From: Pseudescherichia vulneris NBRC 102420
GTDB taxonomy: Bacteria; Pseudomonadota; Gammaproteobacteria; Enterobacterales; Enterobacteriaceae
Direction of reading: 5' to 3'
DNA length: 64,000 bases
Assembly: GCF_000759795.1 (NCBI RefSeq)
Contig: NZ_BBMZ01000008.1
Span: forward strand, 186,001-250,000
The notes below the pieces were generated by a model, which was given only the letters and a program-made list of their open reading frames with translations, was not told the DNA's origin and did no database searches. The position numbers and the translations under genes were made by a program. Of the stretch, positions 17,758-28,783 are shown piece by piece. Numbering within the stretch: position 1 is the first letter of the stretch; every line of letters starts with the position of its first letter.

Positions 17758-18375
17758 TCAGCTCATCCAGCGGTCTTTACGCTTACGGCTAGGGATGATG
17801 TGCGGCAGCACCAGGCCTAAGAACAGCCCTGCGCCGAGCACGCCGCCGCCGTACATAAACCACTGCATGATGATGGTGCGCTGCTTGTCGTCCAGCTGCA
17901 GGTTAGCGGCACTGACTTTCTTCTGCGCGACTATCAGCTGATTTTTAAGCTGCTGGTTCTCTTCTTTCAGGCCGTTGATCACGCTGTCGCTCTGGGCAAC
18001 CTTCTGCTGCATGTCAGCGGTGCGCTGGTTCCAGGTATTGTCGATATTGGTCAGCTTATCGGTCAGGGTTTTGACCTGGTTCTCCAGATCCGGCACGCGG
18101 GTGCGCAGGCTTGGCTCGCTGCTCAGCTCCTTCAACGGGATCCAGGCGGTACGACCGCTGCTGTCACGCACCTGACCGTAGTTTGAGTCCCCGTTGGTTT
18201 GCAGCAGTGCAACCTCTTCACCCGCGTTAACCGTACCCACGAGGCGATAGTGATCCCCCGGGCCGCTACGAACCCAGGTATTCAGTTCATCCGAAACGTA
18301 ACGCTTTTCTTCGGCATGGGCCACGGCAGAAACGCATACAAGTAAAAACAGTCCAGTCAGGCGTAATTTAGGCAT
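17758..18375 (-). CDS. ygiM: SH3-domain inner-membrane protein YgiM
   Basis: The 205-aa product has a cleavable signal peptide (MPKLRLTGLFLLVCVSAVAHA), a bacterial SH3 domain (WVRSGPGDHYRLVGTVNAGEEV ... WIPLKEL, about residues 33-85), a coiled coil (about 92-160) and a C-terminal TM anchor (MYGGGVLGAGLFLGLVLPHII) before a basic tail. The periplasmic SH3b domain probably binds peptidoglycan. Function is not established. It sits between cca and the divergent ygiF as in E. coli. Confidence 0.93.
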   Translation of the reverse strand: MPKLRLTGLFLLVCVSAVAHAEEKRYVSDELNTWVRSGPGDHYRLVGTVNAGEEVALLQTNGDSNYGQVRDSSGRTAWIPLKELSSEPSLRTRVPDLENQVKTLTDKLTNIDNTWNQRTADMQQKVAQSDSVINGLKEENQQLKNQLIVAQKKVSAANLQLDDKQRTIIMQWFMYGGGVLGAGLFLGLVLPHIIPSRKRKDRWMS

Positions 18376-18584
18376 TAGCAGTCATTTGTTGTCATAAAAA
18401 AAGTGGAACGATAGTAGTGGCATCAGTCTGACGACGCAAAGGATTCGGTATCAATCAGAATCATCTGGGTCGTAAACGATCGGCACCGTGGAAATTTGGC
18501 GCAAAATACTATCTACTGACAAACATCAAGGGCGTAAGTTCGCCGAAAATTTCACTGATGTGACATAACCATAAGTACAAGGCC

Positions 18585-19886
18585 ATGACTCAAGAGATCG
18601 AACTGAAATTTATCGTTGACCCATCCCGCGTGGATGCCCTGCGCAGCCATCTGCATACCCTGACGGATGAGCACGTTGCGCCTGCCACCCTGCTCAATAT
18701 CTACTACGAGACGGCGGACAGCTGGCTGCGTAGCCATGATATGGGCCTGCGCATTCGTGGCGCACAGGATCGCTATGAGATGACGATCAAAACCGCAGGC
18801 CGCACCGTGGGTGGCCTGCATCAGCGTCCAGAGTACAACATTGCCATCGACAAGCCTGAGCTGGATCTTACCCGTTTCCCGGCCGAGGCGTGGCCGGAGG
18901 GCGGCCTGCCAGCGGATCTTGCCGAACGCGTCAGCCCGCTGTTCAGCACCCACTTCGATCGTGAGAAGTGGCTGGTTAACGTTGGCGATAGCCGGATTGA
19001 GATTGCGCTGGATCTCGGGGAAGTGAAAGCCGATGAGCTGGCTGAACCGATCTGCGAACTGGAGCTTGAACTGCTGAGCGGTGCGGCAGAGGACGTATTA
19101 AAGCTGGCGCGTCAGCTGGTGACCCAGACCGGCCTGCGCCAGGGCAGCCTGAGCAAGGCCGCTCGCGGCTATCATCTGGCAAAAGGCAACCCGCCGCGCC
19201 CGCTGCGGGCGACGGAGATCCTGACCGTCGCGCCGAAGGCGAGCGTAGAGCAGGGGCTGGAGGCGGCGCTGGAGCTGGCGCTCTCCCAGTGGCAGTACCA
19301 CGAAGAGCTGTGGGTGCGCGGGGATAAAAACGCGCAGGCGGCGACGTTGGCGGCTATCGCCCTGGTGCGCCACACCCTGATGCTGTTTGGTGGCATTGTG
19401 CCGCGAAAAGCGAGCGCTCGCTTACGCGATCTGCTGACCCAGTCCGAGGCGACCCTGACGTCCGCCGTCTCTGCCGTCACGGCGGTGTACAGCCCGGAGA
19501 TCGCCACGGCCAAGCTGGCCCTAACCGAATGGCTGGTAACGCGCGCCTGGCGCACGTTCCTTGATGACAAAGCGCAGGCCAAAATCAACGACTCGTTCAA
19601 GCGTTTTGCCGACATCAACCTGTCGCGGCACGCCGCCGAGCTAAAACGTAACTTTGCCCAGCCGCTGATGGATAAGTACCAGGATCAGCTCCCGCGCCTG
19701 TCACGCGACATCGACAGTATGCTGCTGCTGGCGGGCTACTACGACGGTGTCCGCGCCAGGGCCTGGCTGGAGAACTGGCAGGGCTTGCTGCACGCCATCA
19801 AAACCCGCCAGCGCATTGAAATTGAACACTTCCGTAACGAAGCCATTGTGCAGGAGCCGTTCTGGCTGCACAGCGGAAAACGCTAA
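18585..19886 (+). CDS. ygiF: Inorganic triphosphatase (CYTH-CHAD)
   Basis: The 433-aa product equals E. coli YgiF. It hydrolyses inorganic triphosphate to pyrophosphate and phosphate. The CYTH tunnel domain occupies residues 1-200 and starts with the signature EIELKF, with further acidic and basic strands (RYEMTIKTAGR, EIALDLGE, ICELELELL). A histidine-rich helical CHAD domain (about 220-430), which binds polyphosphate in other proteins, follows. It lies 21 bases upstream of glnE and is probably cotranscribed with it. Confidence 0.95.
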   Translation: MTQEIELKFIVDPSRVDALRSHLHTLTDEHVAPATLLNIYYETADSWLRSHDMGLRIRGAQDRYEMTIKTAGRTVGGLHQRPEYNIAIDKPELDLTRFPAEAWPEGGLPADLAERVSPLFSTHFDREKWLVNVGDSRIEIALDLGEVKADELAEPICELELELLSGAAEDVLKLARQLVTQTGLRQGSLSKAARGYHLAKGNPPRPLRATEILTVAPKASVEQGLEAALELALSQWQYHEELWVRGDKNAQAATLAAIALVRHTLMLFGGIVPRKASARLRDLLTQSEATLTSAVSAVTAVYSPEIATAKLALTEWLVTRAWRTFLDDKAQAKINDSFKRFADINLSRHAAELKRNFAQPLMDKYQDQLPRLSRDIDSMLLLAGYYDGVRARAWLENWQGLLHAIKTRQRIEIEHFRNEAIVQEPFWLHSGKR

Positions 19887-19907
19887 CTCAGGCAAAGGAT
19901 CCCCCTC

Positions 19908-22760
19908 ATGATGCCGCTCTCTTCGCCGCTTCAGCAGCACTGGCAGACGCTTGTTGAACGTCTGCCGGATACCCTCTCCGCCTCAACGCTTAGCGCAGAG
20001 GCGAAGTCAGTGCTTACTTTTAGTGACTTTGTGCAGGCAAGCATTGCCGCGCATCCCGAGTGGCTGACGGCGCTGGAGAGCGAGCCGCCGCAGGCGGAGG
20101 AGTGGCAGAGCTATCCTGCCTGGCTCAAGGAGGCGCTGGCAGAGGTCAGCGACGAAGCGTCGCTGATGCGCGAGCTGCGCCTGTTCCGCCGCCGTATCAT
20201 GGTGCGTATCGCCTGGGCGCAGGCCCTGCGGCTGGTGCCTGAAGAGAACACGCTCCAGCAGCTTAGCGCCCTGGCGGAGACGCTGATCGTCAGCGCCCGC
20301 GACTGGCTCTACGACGCCTGCTGCCGGGAGTGGGGCACGCCGTGCAGCGCCGACGGCACGCCGCAGCCGCTGCTGATCCTCGGTATGGGCAAGCTGGGCG
20401 GGAACGAGCTGAACTTCTCCTCGGATATCGATCTCATCTTCTCCTGGCCGGAGAACGGGACAACCCGCGGCGGTCGTCGCGAGCTGGACAACGCCCAGTT
20501 CTTCACTCGCCTCGGACAGCGCCTGATCAAGGTGCTCGACCAGCCCACCCAGGACGGCTTTGTCTACCGGGTGGATATGCGCCTGCGCCCCTTCGGTGAC
20601 AGCGGCCCGCTGGTGCTGAGCTTTGCTGCACTGGAGGATTATTACCAGGAGCAGGGGCGCGACTGGGAGCGCTACGCGATGGTCAAGGCGCGGATCATGG
20701 GCGATAACGACGGCGTCTACGCCACCGAGCTGCGGGCCATGCTGCGTCCCTTTGTTTTCCGTCGCTACATCGATTTCAGCGTCATCCAGTCGCTGCGCAA
20801 CATGAAGAGCATGATCGCCCGCGAGGTGCGGCGACGCGGATTAAAAGACAACATCAAGCTGGGGGCGGGCGGCATCCGCGAGGTGGAGTTTATCGTTCAG
20901 GTCTTCCAGCTGATCCGTGGTGGGCGCGAGCCGTCGCTCCAGCAGCGCTCGCTGCTGCCGACGCTGACCACCATCGATCAGCTTCATCTTCTGCCGGCGG
21001 GGGATGCCGACACGCTGCGGGCCGCCTACCTCTGGCTGCGTCGGCTGGAGAATCTCTTGCAAAGCATCAACGACGAACAGACCCAGACCCTGCCAGGGGA
21101 TGATCTTAACCGCGCCCGGCTGGCCTGGGGAATGGGCGTCGCCGACTGGCAGGCGCTCAGCGACACCCTGGATCGGCATATGGCCGCCGTGCGGCGCATC
21201 TTTAACGAGCTGATTGGCGATGACGATACCGATACCCAGGACGAGCAGCTGTCGGAGCAGTGGCGCGAGCTGTGGCAGGACACGCTGGAAGATGATGACG
21301 CCACCCCGGTGCTGACGCATCTTTCGGATGGCGATCGTATCCGGGTGGTGGCGCTGATCGCCGATTTTCGCCGGGAGCTGACGCGCAGGACTATTGGCCC
21401 ACGCGGTCGCCAGGTGCTCGATCACCTGATGCCGCACCTGCTCAGCCAGGTCTGTCCTCGTGCCGACGCACCGGTGCCGCTGGCGCGTTTGATGCCGCTC
21501 CTGACCGGGATTGTCACTCGCACCACCTATATTGAGCTGCTGAGCGAGTTTCCCGGCGCGCTCAAGCACCTGATCTCCCTCTGTGCCGCTTCGCCAATGG
21601 TCGCCAGCCAGCTGGCGCGCTATCCGCTGCTGCTGGATGAGCTGCTGGATCCCAATACGCTCTATCAGCCGACGGCGATGGACGCCTACCGGGACGAGCT
21701 GCGCCAGTATCTGCTCCGCGTGCCGGAGGAGGACGAGGAGCAGCAGCTGGAGGCCCTGCGCCAGTTCAAGCAGGCGCAGCTGCTGCGCGTGGCGGCTGCG
21801 GATATTGCCGGTACGCTGCCGGTGATGAAAGTGAGCGATCACTTAACCTGGCTGGCAGAGGCGATGATCGACGCGGTAGTCCAGCAGGCGTGGACCCAGA
21901 TGGTGGCGCGCTTTGGTCAGCCAACGCACCTGCGCGATCGAGAGGGACGCGGCTTTGCGGTGGTGGGCTACGGCAAGCTCGGCGGCTGGGAGCTGGGTTA
22001 CAGCTCCGATCTTGACCTGGTCTTCCTCCACGACTGTCCGGCAGACGTGATGACCGACGGCGAGCGGGAGATCGATGGCCGCCAGTTCTACCTGCGCCTC
22101 GCCCAGCGCATCATGCACCTCTTCAGCACCCGCACCTCGTCGGGCATTCTCTACGAGGTGGACGCCCGCCTTCGGCCCTCCGGTGCGGCGGGGATGCTGG
22201 TCACCACCGCCGATGCGTTTGCGGACTATCAGCAGAACGAGGCGTGGACGTGGGAGCACCAGGCGCTGGTTCGCGCCAGAGTGGTGTACGGCGATCCGCA
22301 GCTTCAATCCCGCTTCGATGAGATCCGCCGCACCATTCTGATGACGCCTCGCGACGGGGAGAAACTGCAAACCGAGGTGCGGGAGATGCGCGAGAAGATG
22401 CGCGCCCATCTTGGCAACAAGCACCGGGAGCGTTTCGACCTCAAAGCCGACGCGGGCGGCATTACCGACATTGAATTTATCGCCCAGTATCTGGTGCTGG
22501 GTCACGCACACCACAAACCAAAGCTCACGCGCTGGTCCGATAACGTGCGCATCCTCGAACTGCTGGCGCAGAACGATATTATGGATGAGCAGGAGGCTCG
22601 GGCATTAACCCACGCCTATACCACGCTGCGTGACGCGCTGCACCATCTGGCGTTACAGGAGCAGCCCGGCCACGTGCCGGAAACGGAGTTTGCCGAGGAG
22701 CGCGAACAGGTCAGCGCCAGCTGGCAGAAGTGGCTGCTAAAACCGTGCGCGCAAAATTAA
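19908..22760 (+). CDS. glnE: Glutamine synthetase adenylyltransferase/deadenylase
   Basis: The 950-aa product matches E. coli GlnE (946 aa). It adds AMP to or removes AMP from glutamine synthetase in response to PII and glutamine. Two nucleotidyltransferase domains are visible: the N-terminal deadenylase with [20 protein letters not shown] (about residue 158) and the C-terminal adenylylase with [20 protein letters not shown] (about 685), each carrying the G-S-x-DxD metal motif. A helical regulatory region links them. Confidence 0.97.
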   Translation: MMPLSSPLQQHWQTLVERLPDTLSASTLSAEAKSVLTFSDFVQASIAAHPEWLTALESEPPQAEEWQSYPAWLKEALAEVSDEASLMRELRLFRRRIMVRIAWAQALRLVPEENTLQQLSALAETLIVSARDWLYDACCREWGTPCSADGTPQPLLILGMGKLGGNELNFSSDIDLIFSWPENGTTRGGRRELDNAQFFTRLGQRLIKVLDQPTQDGFVYRVDMRLRPFGDSGPLVLSFAALEDYYQEQGRDWERYAMVKARIMGDNDGVYATELRAMLRPFVFRRYIDFSVIQSLRNMKSMIAREVRRRGLKDNIKLGAGGIREVEFIVQVFQLIRGGREPSLQQRSLLPTLTTIDQLHLLPAGDADTLRAAYLWLRRLENLLQSINDEQTQTLPGDDLNRARLAWGMGVADWQALSDTLDRHMAAVRRIFNELIGDDDTDTQDEQLSEQWRELWQDTLEDDDATPVLTHLSDGDRIRVVALIADFRRELTRRTIGPRGRQVLDHLMPHLLSQVCPRADAPVPLARLMPLLTGIVTRTTYIELLSEFPGALKHLISLCAASPMVASQLARYPLLLDELLDPNTLYQPTAMDAYRDELRQYLLRVPEEDEEQQLEALRQFKQAQLLRVAAADIAGTLPVMKVSDHLTWLAEAMIDAVVQQAWTQMVARFGQPTHLRDREGRGFAVVGYGKLGGWELGYSSDLDLVFLHDCPADVMTDGEREIDGRQFYLRLAQRIMHLFSTRTSSGILYEVDARLRPSGAAGMLVTTADAFADYQQNEAWTWEHQALVRARVVYGDPQLQSRFDEIRRTILMTPRDGEKLQTEVREMREKMRAHLGNKHRERFDLKADAGGITDIEFIAQYLVLGHAHHKPKLTRWSDNVRILELLAQNDIMDEQEARALTHAYTTLRDALHHLALQEQPGHVPETEFAEEREQVSASWQKWLLKPCAQN

Positions 22761-22805
22761 GTATGATATTATCGCGCGCAAATTTTGCATTTCGAGGGGA
22801 CAGGA

Positions 22806-24230
22806 ATGAAAGTAACGCTGCCAGAGTTTGAACGTGCAGGGGTGATGGTCGTCGGTGACGTGATGTTAGATCGCTACTGGTATGGCCCGACCAGCCGTAT
22901 CTCACCGGAAGCGCCTGTACCGGTGGTCAAGGTCGATGCGGTTGAAGAGCGGCCTGGCGGCGCGGCGAACGTGGCGATGAACATTGCCTCTCTCGGCGCG
23001 CACTCGCGCCTGGTTGGCCTGACCGGCATCGATGACGCCGCGCGTGCGCTGAGCAAAACGCTGGCCGACGTCAACGTGAAGTGCGACTTCGTCTCCGTTC
23101 CGACCCATCCTACTATCACCAAGCTGCGCGTGCTGTCGCGCAACCAGCAGCTGATCCGCCTCGACTTTGAAGAGGGCTTTGAGGGCGTTGACCCCGAGCC
23201 GCTGCACGATCGCATTAGTCAGGCGCTGGGCAACATCGGCGCGCTGGTGCTCTCTGACTACGGCAAGGGCGCGCTGGCCAGCGTCCAGCAGATGATCGCC
23301 CTGGCACGCAAAGCCAACGTACCGGTGCTTATCGATCCAAAAGGCAACGATTTCGAGCGCTATCGCGGCGCAACCCTGCTGACGCCGAACCTCTCTGAGT
23401 TCGAAGCGGTGGCCGGGAAGTGCAAAAACGAAGCCGAGATCGTCGAGCGCGGCATGAAGCTGATCGCCGATTTCGAACTCTCTGCGCTGCTGGTCACCCG
23501 CTCCGAACAGGGCATGACCCTGCTGCAGCCGGACAAAGCACCGCTGCATATGCCAACCCAGGCGCAGGAGGTCTACGACGTGACCGGCGCAGGCGACACG
23601 GTGATTGGCGTGCTGGCGGCAACGCTGGCGGCGGGCAACGCCCTGGAAGAAGCCTGCTACTTCGCTAACGCCGCGGCGGGCGTGGTGGTCGGCAAGCTCG
23701 GCACCTCAACCGTTTCGCCTATCGAGCTGGAGAACGCCGTACGCGGACGTTCAGAAACCGGCTTCGGCGTAATGAACGAAGAGGAGCTGAAGCAGGCGGT
23801 GGCAGCTGCGCGCAAGCGTGGCGAGAAGGTGGTGATGACCAACGGCGTGTTCGATATTCTGCACGCGGGCCACGTCTCTTACCTGGCTAACGCACGCAAG
23901 CTCGGCGATCGCCTGATCGTGGCGGTGAACAGCGACGCCTCTACCAGCCGTCTGAAAGGGCCGACCCGTCCGGTTAACCCGCTTGAGCAGCGCATGATCG
24001 TGCTCGGCGCGCTGGAGGCCGTGGACTGGGTGGTCTCGTTCGAAGAGGATACGCCGCAGCGCCTGATCGCCGGGATCCTGCCGGATCTGTTGGTGAAGGG
24101 CGGTGACTATAAGCCAGAAGATATCGCGGGCAGCAAAGAGGTGTGGGCTAACGGCGGTGACGTGCAGGTGCTGAACTTCGAAGACGGTTGCTCAACCACC
24201 AACATCATCAAGAAGATCCAGAAAAACTGA
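22806..24230 (+). CDS. hldE: Bifunctional heptose kinase/adenylyltransferase
   Basis: The ATG at 22806 ([19 protein letters not shown]) follows GAGGGGACAGGA and gives 474 aa, close to the 477 of E. coli HldE (RfaE). It makes ADP-D-glycero-beta-D-manno-heptose for the lipopolysaccharide inner core. The N-terminal ribokinase-like domain (about 1-315) holds RPGGAANVA and [10 protein letters not shown] with the catalytic Asp. The C-terminal nucleotidyltransferase domain holds [16 protein letters not shown] with the HxGH motif. It follows glnE by 45 bases. Confidence 0.97.
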   Translation: MKVTLPEFERAGVMVVGDVMLDRYWYGPTSRISPEAPVPVVKVDAVEERPGGAANVAMNIASLGAHSRLVGLTGIDDAARALSKTLADVNVKCDFVSVPTHPTITKLRVLSRNQQLIRLDFEEGFEGVDPEPLHDRISQALGNIGALVLSDYGKGALASVQQMIALARKANVPVLIDPKGNDFERYRGATLLTPNLSEFEAVAGKCKNEAEIVERGMKLIADFELSALLVTRSEQGMTLLQPDKAPLHMPTQAQEVYDVTGAGDTVIGVLAATLAAGNALEEACYFANAAAGVVVGKLGTSTVSPIELENAVRGRSETGFGVMNEEELKQAVAAARKRGEKVVMTNGVFDILHAGHVSYLANARKLGDRLIVAVNSDASTSRLKGPTRPVNPLEQRMIVLGALEAVDWVVSFEEDTPQRLIAGILPDLLVKGGDYKPEDIAGSKEVWANGGDVQVLNFEDGCSTTNIIKKIQKN

Positions 24231-24234
24231 TCCT

Positions 24235-24316
24235 GTAGGCCGGGCAAACGCAGTGCCGCCCGGCGTTGCAATATCAGCACAGTCACGCCCGGTGGCGCTA
24301 CGCTTACCGGGCCTAC
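24235..24316. repeat. BIME (paired REP palindromes)
   Basis: GTAGGCCGGGCAAACGCAGTGCCGCCCGGC is followed by CGCCCGGTGGCGCTACGCTTACCGGGCCTAC in the opposite sense. It lies between the convergent 3' ends of hldE and ubiK. Confidence 0.85.
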
Positions 24317-24355
24317 AACATGCACCGCACCCACTGGGCAATATCGACTACAGGA

Positions 24356-24688
24356 TCAGTCAATATTCTCTACCGGCGGAATAGCCGGTGCAGGTTTCAC
24401 TTCGCTCGGCAGATCCTGCGGCTGAGCCGGTTCAGCCGACGCGGTGGCCGGGCGGTTCTCCAGATCGCTGATCCGCTGCTCCAGCGCAGTCAGTTTCTCA
24501 CGGGTGCGCAGCAGAACCTGCGTCTGGACATCAAACTCTTCACGGCTCACCAGGTCGAGTCGCGCCAGCTGGGATTGCAGCGTCTGGCGGATCTTCTTCT
24601 CTACATCCTCGCCGAAATCACGAATGCCTTTTGGCATGGATTCATGAACCTGGCGGGCGATCTGTTCAATTTTTTTCGGGTCAATCAT
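24356..24688 (-). CDS. ubiK: Ubiquinone biosynthesis accessory factor UbiK
   Basis: The ATG at 24688 ([19 protein letters not shown]) gives 110 aa; the longer open frame would cover the riboswitch and is rejected. The protein has an N-terminal amphipathic helix and a C-terminal coiled coil ([19 protein letters not shown]), typical of UbiK (YqiC), which trimerises and helps the aerobic ubiquinone complex with UbiJ. A proline- and alanine-rich tail (about 80-110) follows and is somewhat longer than in E. coli. Confidence 0.93.
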   Translation of the reverse strand: MIDPKKIEQIARQVHESMPKGIRDFGEDVEKKIRQTLQSQLARLDLVSREEFDVQTQVLLRTREKLTALEQRISDLENRPATASAEPAQPQDLPSEVKPAPAIPPVENID

Positions 24689-24827
24689 AGTCGTTTCCCT
24701 GAACTGGTAAGTATTAACATTAGTGTAGCGTGGTTTAGTGTAACGTGGATTAGGCTGCGTGAAAGCAGAATTGTTACGGTGAATGGATTGCCGGAGATAA
24801 TCAATAGCGTTATAGTTAATCCGCTTA

Positions 24828-24985
24828 TTCTCAGGGCGGGGCGAAATTCCCCACCGGCGGTAAATCAGCCAACGCTGAAAGCCCGCGAGCGCTCCACGCA
24901 CGGCATCACGTCCTGCATGGAGGTCAGCAGATCCGGTGTAATTCCGGGGCCGACGGTTAAAGTCCGGATGGGAGAGAGTAACGAT
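24828..24985 (+). ncRNA. FMN riboswitch (RFN element) of ribB
   Basis: The leader shows the conserved RFN parts: AGGGCGGGGCGAAATTCCCCACCGGCGGTAA at the 5' side, AGCCCGCGAGCG, then GATCCGGTGTAATTCCGGGGCCGACGGTTAAAGTCCGGATGGGAGAGAG at the 3' side. FMN binding represses ribB, through the downstream hairpin and T-run near 25011-25018 and possibly the ribB start region. It corresponds to the E. coli sroG leader. It fills most of the 400-base gap between ubiK and ribB. Confidence 0.95.
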
Positions 24986-25088
24986 CCAGTCGGGTTTGTG
25001 CCCGCTCACGTTATTTTTTTGCCGCTTGCGGTACTCCTAAGACTGCCCTGATTCTGGTAACCATAATTTTAATGAGGTTTTTATTACC

Positions 25089-25742
25089 ATGAATCAGACG
25101 CTGCTTTCCTCTTTTGGCACGCCATTCGAACGTGTGGAACACGCTTTAGACGCACTGCGCAACGGGCGCGGAGTGATGGTGCTTGACGACGAAGACCGTG
25201 AAAACGAAGGCGATATGATCTTCGCCGCAGAAACCATGACCGTTGAGCAGATGGCGCTGACTATTCGCCACGGCAGCGGCATTGTCTGCCTCTGCCTGAC
25301 CGAAGATCGCCGTAAACAGCTCGATCTGCCGATGATGGTGGAGAACAACACCAGCGCCTACGGCACCGGTTTTACCGTGACCATCGAAGCCGCTACCGGC
25401 GTGACCACCGGCGTATCCGCCGCTGACCGCGTGACCACCGTGCGTGCCGCCATTGCCGACGGTGCTAAGCCATCCGATCTCAACCGTCCTGGCCACGTCT
25501 TCCCGCTGCGCGCGCAGCCGGGTGGGGTGCTGACCCGCGGCGGCCACACCGAGGCAACCATTGACCTCGTGACGCTGGCGGGCTTCAAGCCTGCGGGCGT
25601 GCTTTGCGAACTGACCAACGATGACGGCTCTATGGCGCGCACGCCGGAGTGCATCGAATTTGCGAAAGCCCATGATATGGCCGTTGTGACCATTGAAGAT
25701 CTGGTGGCCTACCGCCGCGAGCAGGAACGTAAAGCCAGCTAA
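25089..25742 (+). CDS. ribB: 3,4-dihydroxy-2-butanone 4-phosphate synthase
   Basis: The 217-aa product equals E. coli RibB. It converts ribulose 5-phosphate to formate and 3,4-dihydroxy-2-butanone 4-phosphate for riboflavin. Catalytic parts are [16 protein letters not shown] near residue 33, with the acidic metal ligands, RHGSGIVCL near 65, [16 protein letters not shown] and [11 protein letters not shown]. Expression is controlled by the FMN riboswitch just upstream. Confidence 0.97.
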   Translation: MNQTLLSSFGTPFERVEHALDALRNGRGVMVLDDEDRENEGDMIFAAETMTVEQMALTIRHGSGIVCLCLTEDRRKQLDLPMMVENNTSAYGTGFTVTIEAATGVTTGVSAADRVTTVRAAIADGAKPSDLNRPGHVFPLRAQPGGVLTRGGHTEATIDLVTLAGFKPAGVLCELTNDDGSMARTPECIEFAKAHDMAVVTIEDLVAYRREQERKAS

Positions 25743-25760
25743 GCGCTAGCGTACGATAAA

Positions 25761-25790
25761 ACAAAGCCGGGCATGCCCGGCTTTGTTGTT
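25761..25790. terminator. Bidirectional terminator between ribB and zupT
   Basis: AAAGCCGGGC-AT-GCCCGGCTTT forms a perfect 10-bp stem with T-rich sequence after it on the plus strand and A-rich sequence before it. Confidence 0.85.
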
Positions 25791-25807
25791 TCTGGTCTTT
25801 CGTCTGA

Positions 25808-26584
25808 TTAGCCCGCAAAGCCGATGCTTTGCAGCAGCACCAGGCTGAGTCCCATCACCGACATGCCGCACAGTACGCCATAGCTCGGGTTGTTGTTGGG
25901 ATCGATCTCTTTTGCCAGCGGCATCAGCTCATCCACTGACAGCGCCACCATAATCCCGGCCACCGCCGCCATGATGGCCGCCATGACTACCGGCGAGACC
26001 AGGCTACCGAGGATCAACCACGCCAGCACGCCGCCGAGAATTTCCGCCAGGCCTGAGATCCCCGCCCACATTACCGCTTTACGCTTTGATCCCGTAGCGG
26101 CATAGACCGGTGCTGCCACTGCCAGCCCTTCAGGAATGTTGTGCAGGGCTACCGCCAGGGCGATCCCCAATCCCAGCTCAAGGTTGCTGCTGGCGGTCAC
26201 GTAGGTAGCTACGCCTTCGGGGAAGTTGTGCAGGCTGATGCCAAGGGTCAGCAGGATCGCCGTACGCTTGATATTGCTCGGCATCGTTTTGCTGCTGGCG
26301 CGCATAAGATCCTGAGCATGGGCGTGGGGGAGCAGGCGATCGAGGCCGTAGTAGCCCAGCAGGCCGACGATAAACATGCCGTAGCCAAGCACCGGCGACA
26401 TTCCCTCAGTACCGAGTGCGGCGGGGAGCATCTCCATGAGCGAGATCAGCAGCATAATCCCGGCGGCAAATCCCAGTGAAAAGGCCAGCACGCGGTTGGA
26501 AGGCTTCTGGCCAAGCACGCCGAGGATCGCGCCAATAAAGGTGGCCGCACCGGCTAATAAGGTCAGAATCAACGGGACCGACAT
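25808..26584 (-). CDS. zupT: ZIP-family metal transporter ZupT
   Basis: The 258-aa product is one residue longer than E. coli ZupT. It imports zinc, and also iron, manganese and cobalt, across the inner membrane. Eight TM segments are visible. The metal-site motifs are HNFPEGVA near residue 120 and HNIPEGLA near 149. A histidine-containing loop LLPHAHAQD lies before TM4. A strong Fur-like box covers the promoter region (26599-26617), suggesting iron control here. Confidence 0.95.
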   Translation of the reverse strand: MSVPLILTLLAGAATFIGAILGVLGQKPSNRVLAFSLGFAAGIMLLISLMEMLPAALGTEGMSPVLGYGMFIVGLLGYYGLDRLLPHAHAQDLMRASSKTMPSNIKRTAILLTLGISLHNFPEGVATYVTASSNLELGLGIALAVALHNIPEGLAVAAPVYAATGSKRKAVMWAGISGLAEILGGVLAWLILGSLVSPVVMAAIMAAVAGIMVALSVDELMPLAKEIDPNNNPSYGVLCGMSVMGLSLVLLQSIGFAG

Positions 26585-26598
26585 TCAGAACTCCTTGT

Positions 26599-26617
26599 GA
26601 TAATGATTCTCATTAAT
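26599..26617. promoter_or_regulatory. Fur-box-like site upstream of zupT
   Basis: GATAATGATTCTCATTAAT matches 15 of 19 positions of the Fur consensus GATAATGATAATCATTATC and starts 15 bases before the zupT start codon. It could equally shield the promoter of the divergent ygiD, but that start is 164 bases away. Confidence 0.65.
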
Positions 26618-26780
26618 ATTATTTAACACTGCCCCGTAAGGCGAGAGGGTAAGTCACTCTTTACGCATTTCTTACATTCAAATTATCTGATGATCTTCAT
26701 CACGCTTATCTGAGTTCATCCTCTACGAGAAAAGCGTACTCTGCTTCTATCAAAATGACACTTTTTCTGAGGATATCATC

Positions 26781-27569
26781 ATGTCTGCGTCTCGTATGCC
26801 AGCGCTGTTTCTGGGCCACGGCAGCCCAATGAACGTGCTGGAAGATAATATCTATACCCGCGCCTGGGGCGAGCTGGGGCAGACGCTGCCGCGTCCAAAG
26901 GCGATTGTGGTGATCTCCGCCCACTGGTTTACCCGCGGCACCGGCGTGACGGCAATGGAAACCCCGAAAACGATCCATGACTTTGGCGGCTTCCCGCAGG
27001 CGCTCTTTGACACGCACTATCCCGCACCCGGCTCTCCCGAGCTGGCACAGCGGCTGGTGGATCTGCTGGCGCCCATCCCGGTTGCGCTGGACAAAGAGGC
27101 GTGGGGCTTTGACCATGGCTCCTGGGGCGTGCTGATCAAGATGTACCCGGACGCCGACATCCCCATGGTGCAGCTGAGCGTAGACAGTACTAAGCCCGCC
27201 GCCTGGCACTATGAGATGGGCCGCAAGCTGGCGACGCTTCGCGATGAAGGCATTATGCTGGTGGCGAGCGGCAACGTGGTGCATAACCTGCGCACCGCGC
27301 GCTGGCACGGGGAGAGCACGCCCTACGCGTGGGCGGAATCGTTTAATGATTACGTGAAGGCTAACCTTACCTGGCAGGGGCCGGTGGAGCAGCATCCGCT
27401 GGTGAACTATCTGCAGCACGAGGGCGGCTCGCTGTCGAACCCGACGCCGGAACACTTTCTGCCGCTGCTCTACGTGCTCGGCGCATGGGACGGCGCAGAG
27501 CCGGTGACGATCCCGGTAGAGGGGATGGAGATGGGCAGCATCAGCATGTTGTCGGTGCAGGTGGGTTAA
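26781..27569 (+). CDS. ygiD: LigB-type aromatic ring-opening dioxygenase YgiD
   Basis: The 262-aa product resembles E. coli YgiD, a 4,5-DOPA extradiol dioxygenase-like enzyme of the LigB superfamily. Metal and catalytic His residues sit in FLGHGSP near residue 12, SAHWFTRG near 46, FDHGSWG near 112 and ASGNVVHNL near 170. YgiD cleaves L-DOPA to a muconate semialdehyde in vitro; its physiological substrate is uncertain. It is divergent from zupT, as in E. coli. Confidence 0.93.
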   Translation: MSASRMPALFLGHGSPMNVLEDNIYTRAWGELGQTLPRPKAIVVISAHWFTRGTGVTAMETPKTIHDFGGFPQALFDTHYPAPGSPELAQRLVDLLAPIPVALDKEAWGFDHGSWGVLIKMYPDADIPMVQLSVDSTKPAAWHYEMGRKLATLRDEGIMLVASGNVVHNLRTARWHGESTPYAWAESFNDYVKANLTWQGPVEQHPLVNYLQHEGGSLSNPTPEHFLPLLYVLGAWDGAEPVTIPVEGMEMGSISMLSVQVG

Positions 27570-27577
27570 AACCAAAA

Positions 27578-27609
27578 CGCCCGGTGGCGCTGCGCTTACC
27601 GGGCCTACG
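27578..27609. repeat. REP palindrome
   Basis: CGCCCGGTGGCGCTGCGCTTACCGGGCCTACG, a single REP unit, lies between the convergent ygiD and ygiC genes. Confidence 0.8.
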
Positions 27610-27617
27610 CGTTATGG

Positions 27618-28778
27618 CTACTCGACGAAAATATGCGGGTAGAAGCGGGAGAGATCCTGGGTGATCAACGCCCGATCCTCACGAATACCAATCCCGGCAG
27701 GTTGATCGTTGATCAGCCAGCTGCCGATCAGCACATAGCTGTCGCCAAACTTAGGTAGCGGGTAGAACTGCTGGACGATCATGCCCTCTTCACCGTAGGG
27801 ACCCTCTACCTGCTCGATAGTCTGGCCGTTTTCCACGATAGAGACGTTTGCGCCTTCCCGCGAGAAGATCGGTTTAACCACGTACTTCTCCAGCGGCGGA
27901 TGGTCTTCTTCGGCAAAGTAAGCGGGCAGCAGATTCGGATGATCCGGGAACATCTCCCACAGCATGGGCAGCAGCGCTTTGTTAGAGATAATGCTCTTCC
28001 AAGCCGGCTCCAGCCAGCGCACGCCGGCATCTTCCAGCTTGGTAGAGAAGATCTCACGCAGCATGTACTCCCACGGGTAGAGCTTGAATAGGTTGCTGAT
28101 CACCTGATCCTGAAGATCGGTAAACTGACCTTTTTCGCCCAGCCCAATATCTTCGATGTAGAGGAACTCGCTGGCAACGCCCGCTTCAGCGGCGCAGTCC
28201 TGCAGATACTGCACCGTGCCGCGATCTTCCACGGTGTCGCGGCAGCAGGCCAGATGCAGCAGGTTGAAGCCGTACTGCTCGCGCAGCTCGCCGAAGCGCT
28301 CGATTAGCTTCTCCTGCAGGCTGTTAAACTGATCGCTCTCCGGCGGCAGCTTGCCCGCGTTCTGCTGGTCTTCCAGCCAGATCCACTGGAAGAATGCGGC
28401 TTCATACAGCGAGGTGGGGGTGTCGGCGTTGTTCTCCAGCAGCTTGGGTTCACCCACGCCGTCCCAAGCCAGATCGAGGCGGGAATAGAGCGACGGCTGC
28501 TGAGTCTGCCACGCCTGGCGCACAAAGCTCCAGGTGTGTTTCGGAATGCGGAATTTGGTCATCAGCTCATCGCTGGCGACGACCTTCTCCACCACCTTCA
28601 GGCACATCTGATGCAGCTCGGCGGTAACCTCTTCAAGCTTCTCGATCTGCGCAAGAGTGAATTTATAGTAGGCCTCTTCACACCAGTACGGCTCACCGTA
28701 CATGGTGTGAAAATTGAAGCCGTACTCGTTCGCTTTTTCGCGCCAGTCCGGGCGCTCGTCAATAGTGACTCGTTCCAT
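27618..28778 (-). CDS. ygiC: Glutathionylspermidine synthase-like ATP-grasp protein YgiC
   Basis: The 386-aa product equals E. coli YgiC. It has the C-terminal synthetase fold of glutathionylspermidine synthase: [20 protein letters not shown] near residue 115, the ATP-grasp Lys/Glu region [14 protein letters not shown] near 300 and the C-terminal [16 protein letters not shown]. The peptide or amine substrate is unknown and there is no amidase domain. It starts 5 bases after the ygiB stop and belongs to the tolC-ygiB-ygiC group. Confidence 0.94.
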   Translation of the reverse strand: MERVTIDERPDWREKANEYGFNFHTMYGEPYWCEEAYYKFTLAQIEKLEEVTAELHQMCLKVVEKVVASDELMTKFRIPKHTWSFVRQAWQTQQPSLYSRLDLAWDGVGEPKLLENNADTPTSLYEAAFFQWIWLEDQQNAGKLPPESDQFNSLQEKLIERFGELREQYGFNLLHLACCRDTVEDRGTVQYLQDCAAEAGVASEFLYIEDIGLGEKGQFTDLQDQVISNLFKLYPWEYMLREIFSTKLEDAGVRWLEPAWKSIISNKALLPMLWEMFPDHPNLLPAYFAEEDHPPLEKYVVKPIFSREGANVSIVENGQTIEQVEGPYGEEGMIVQQFYPLPKFGDSYVLIGSWLINDQPAGIGIREDRALITQDLSRFYPHIFVE

Positions 28779-28783
28779 GAGGC

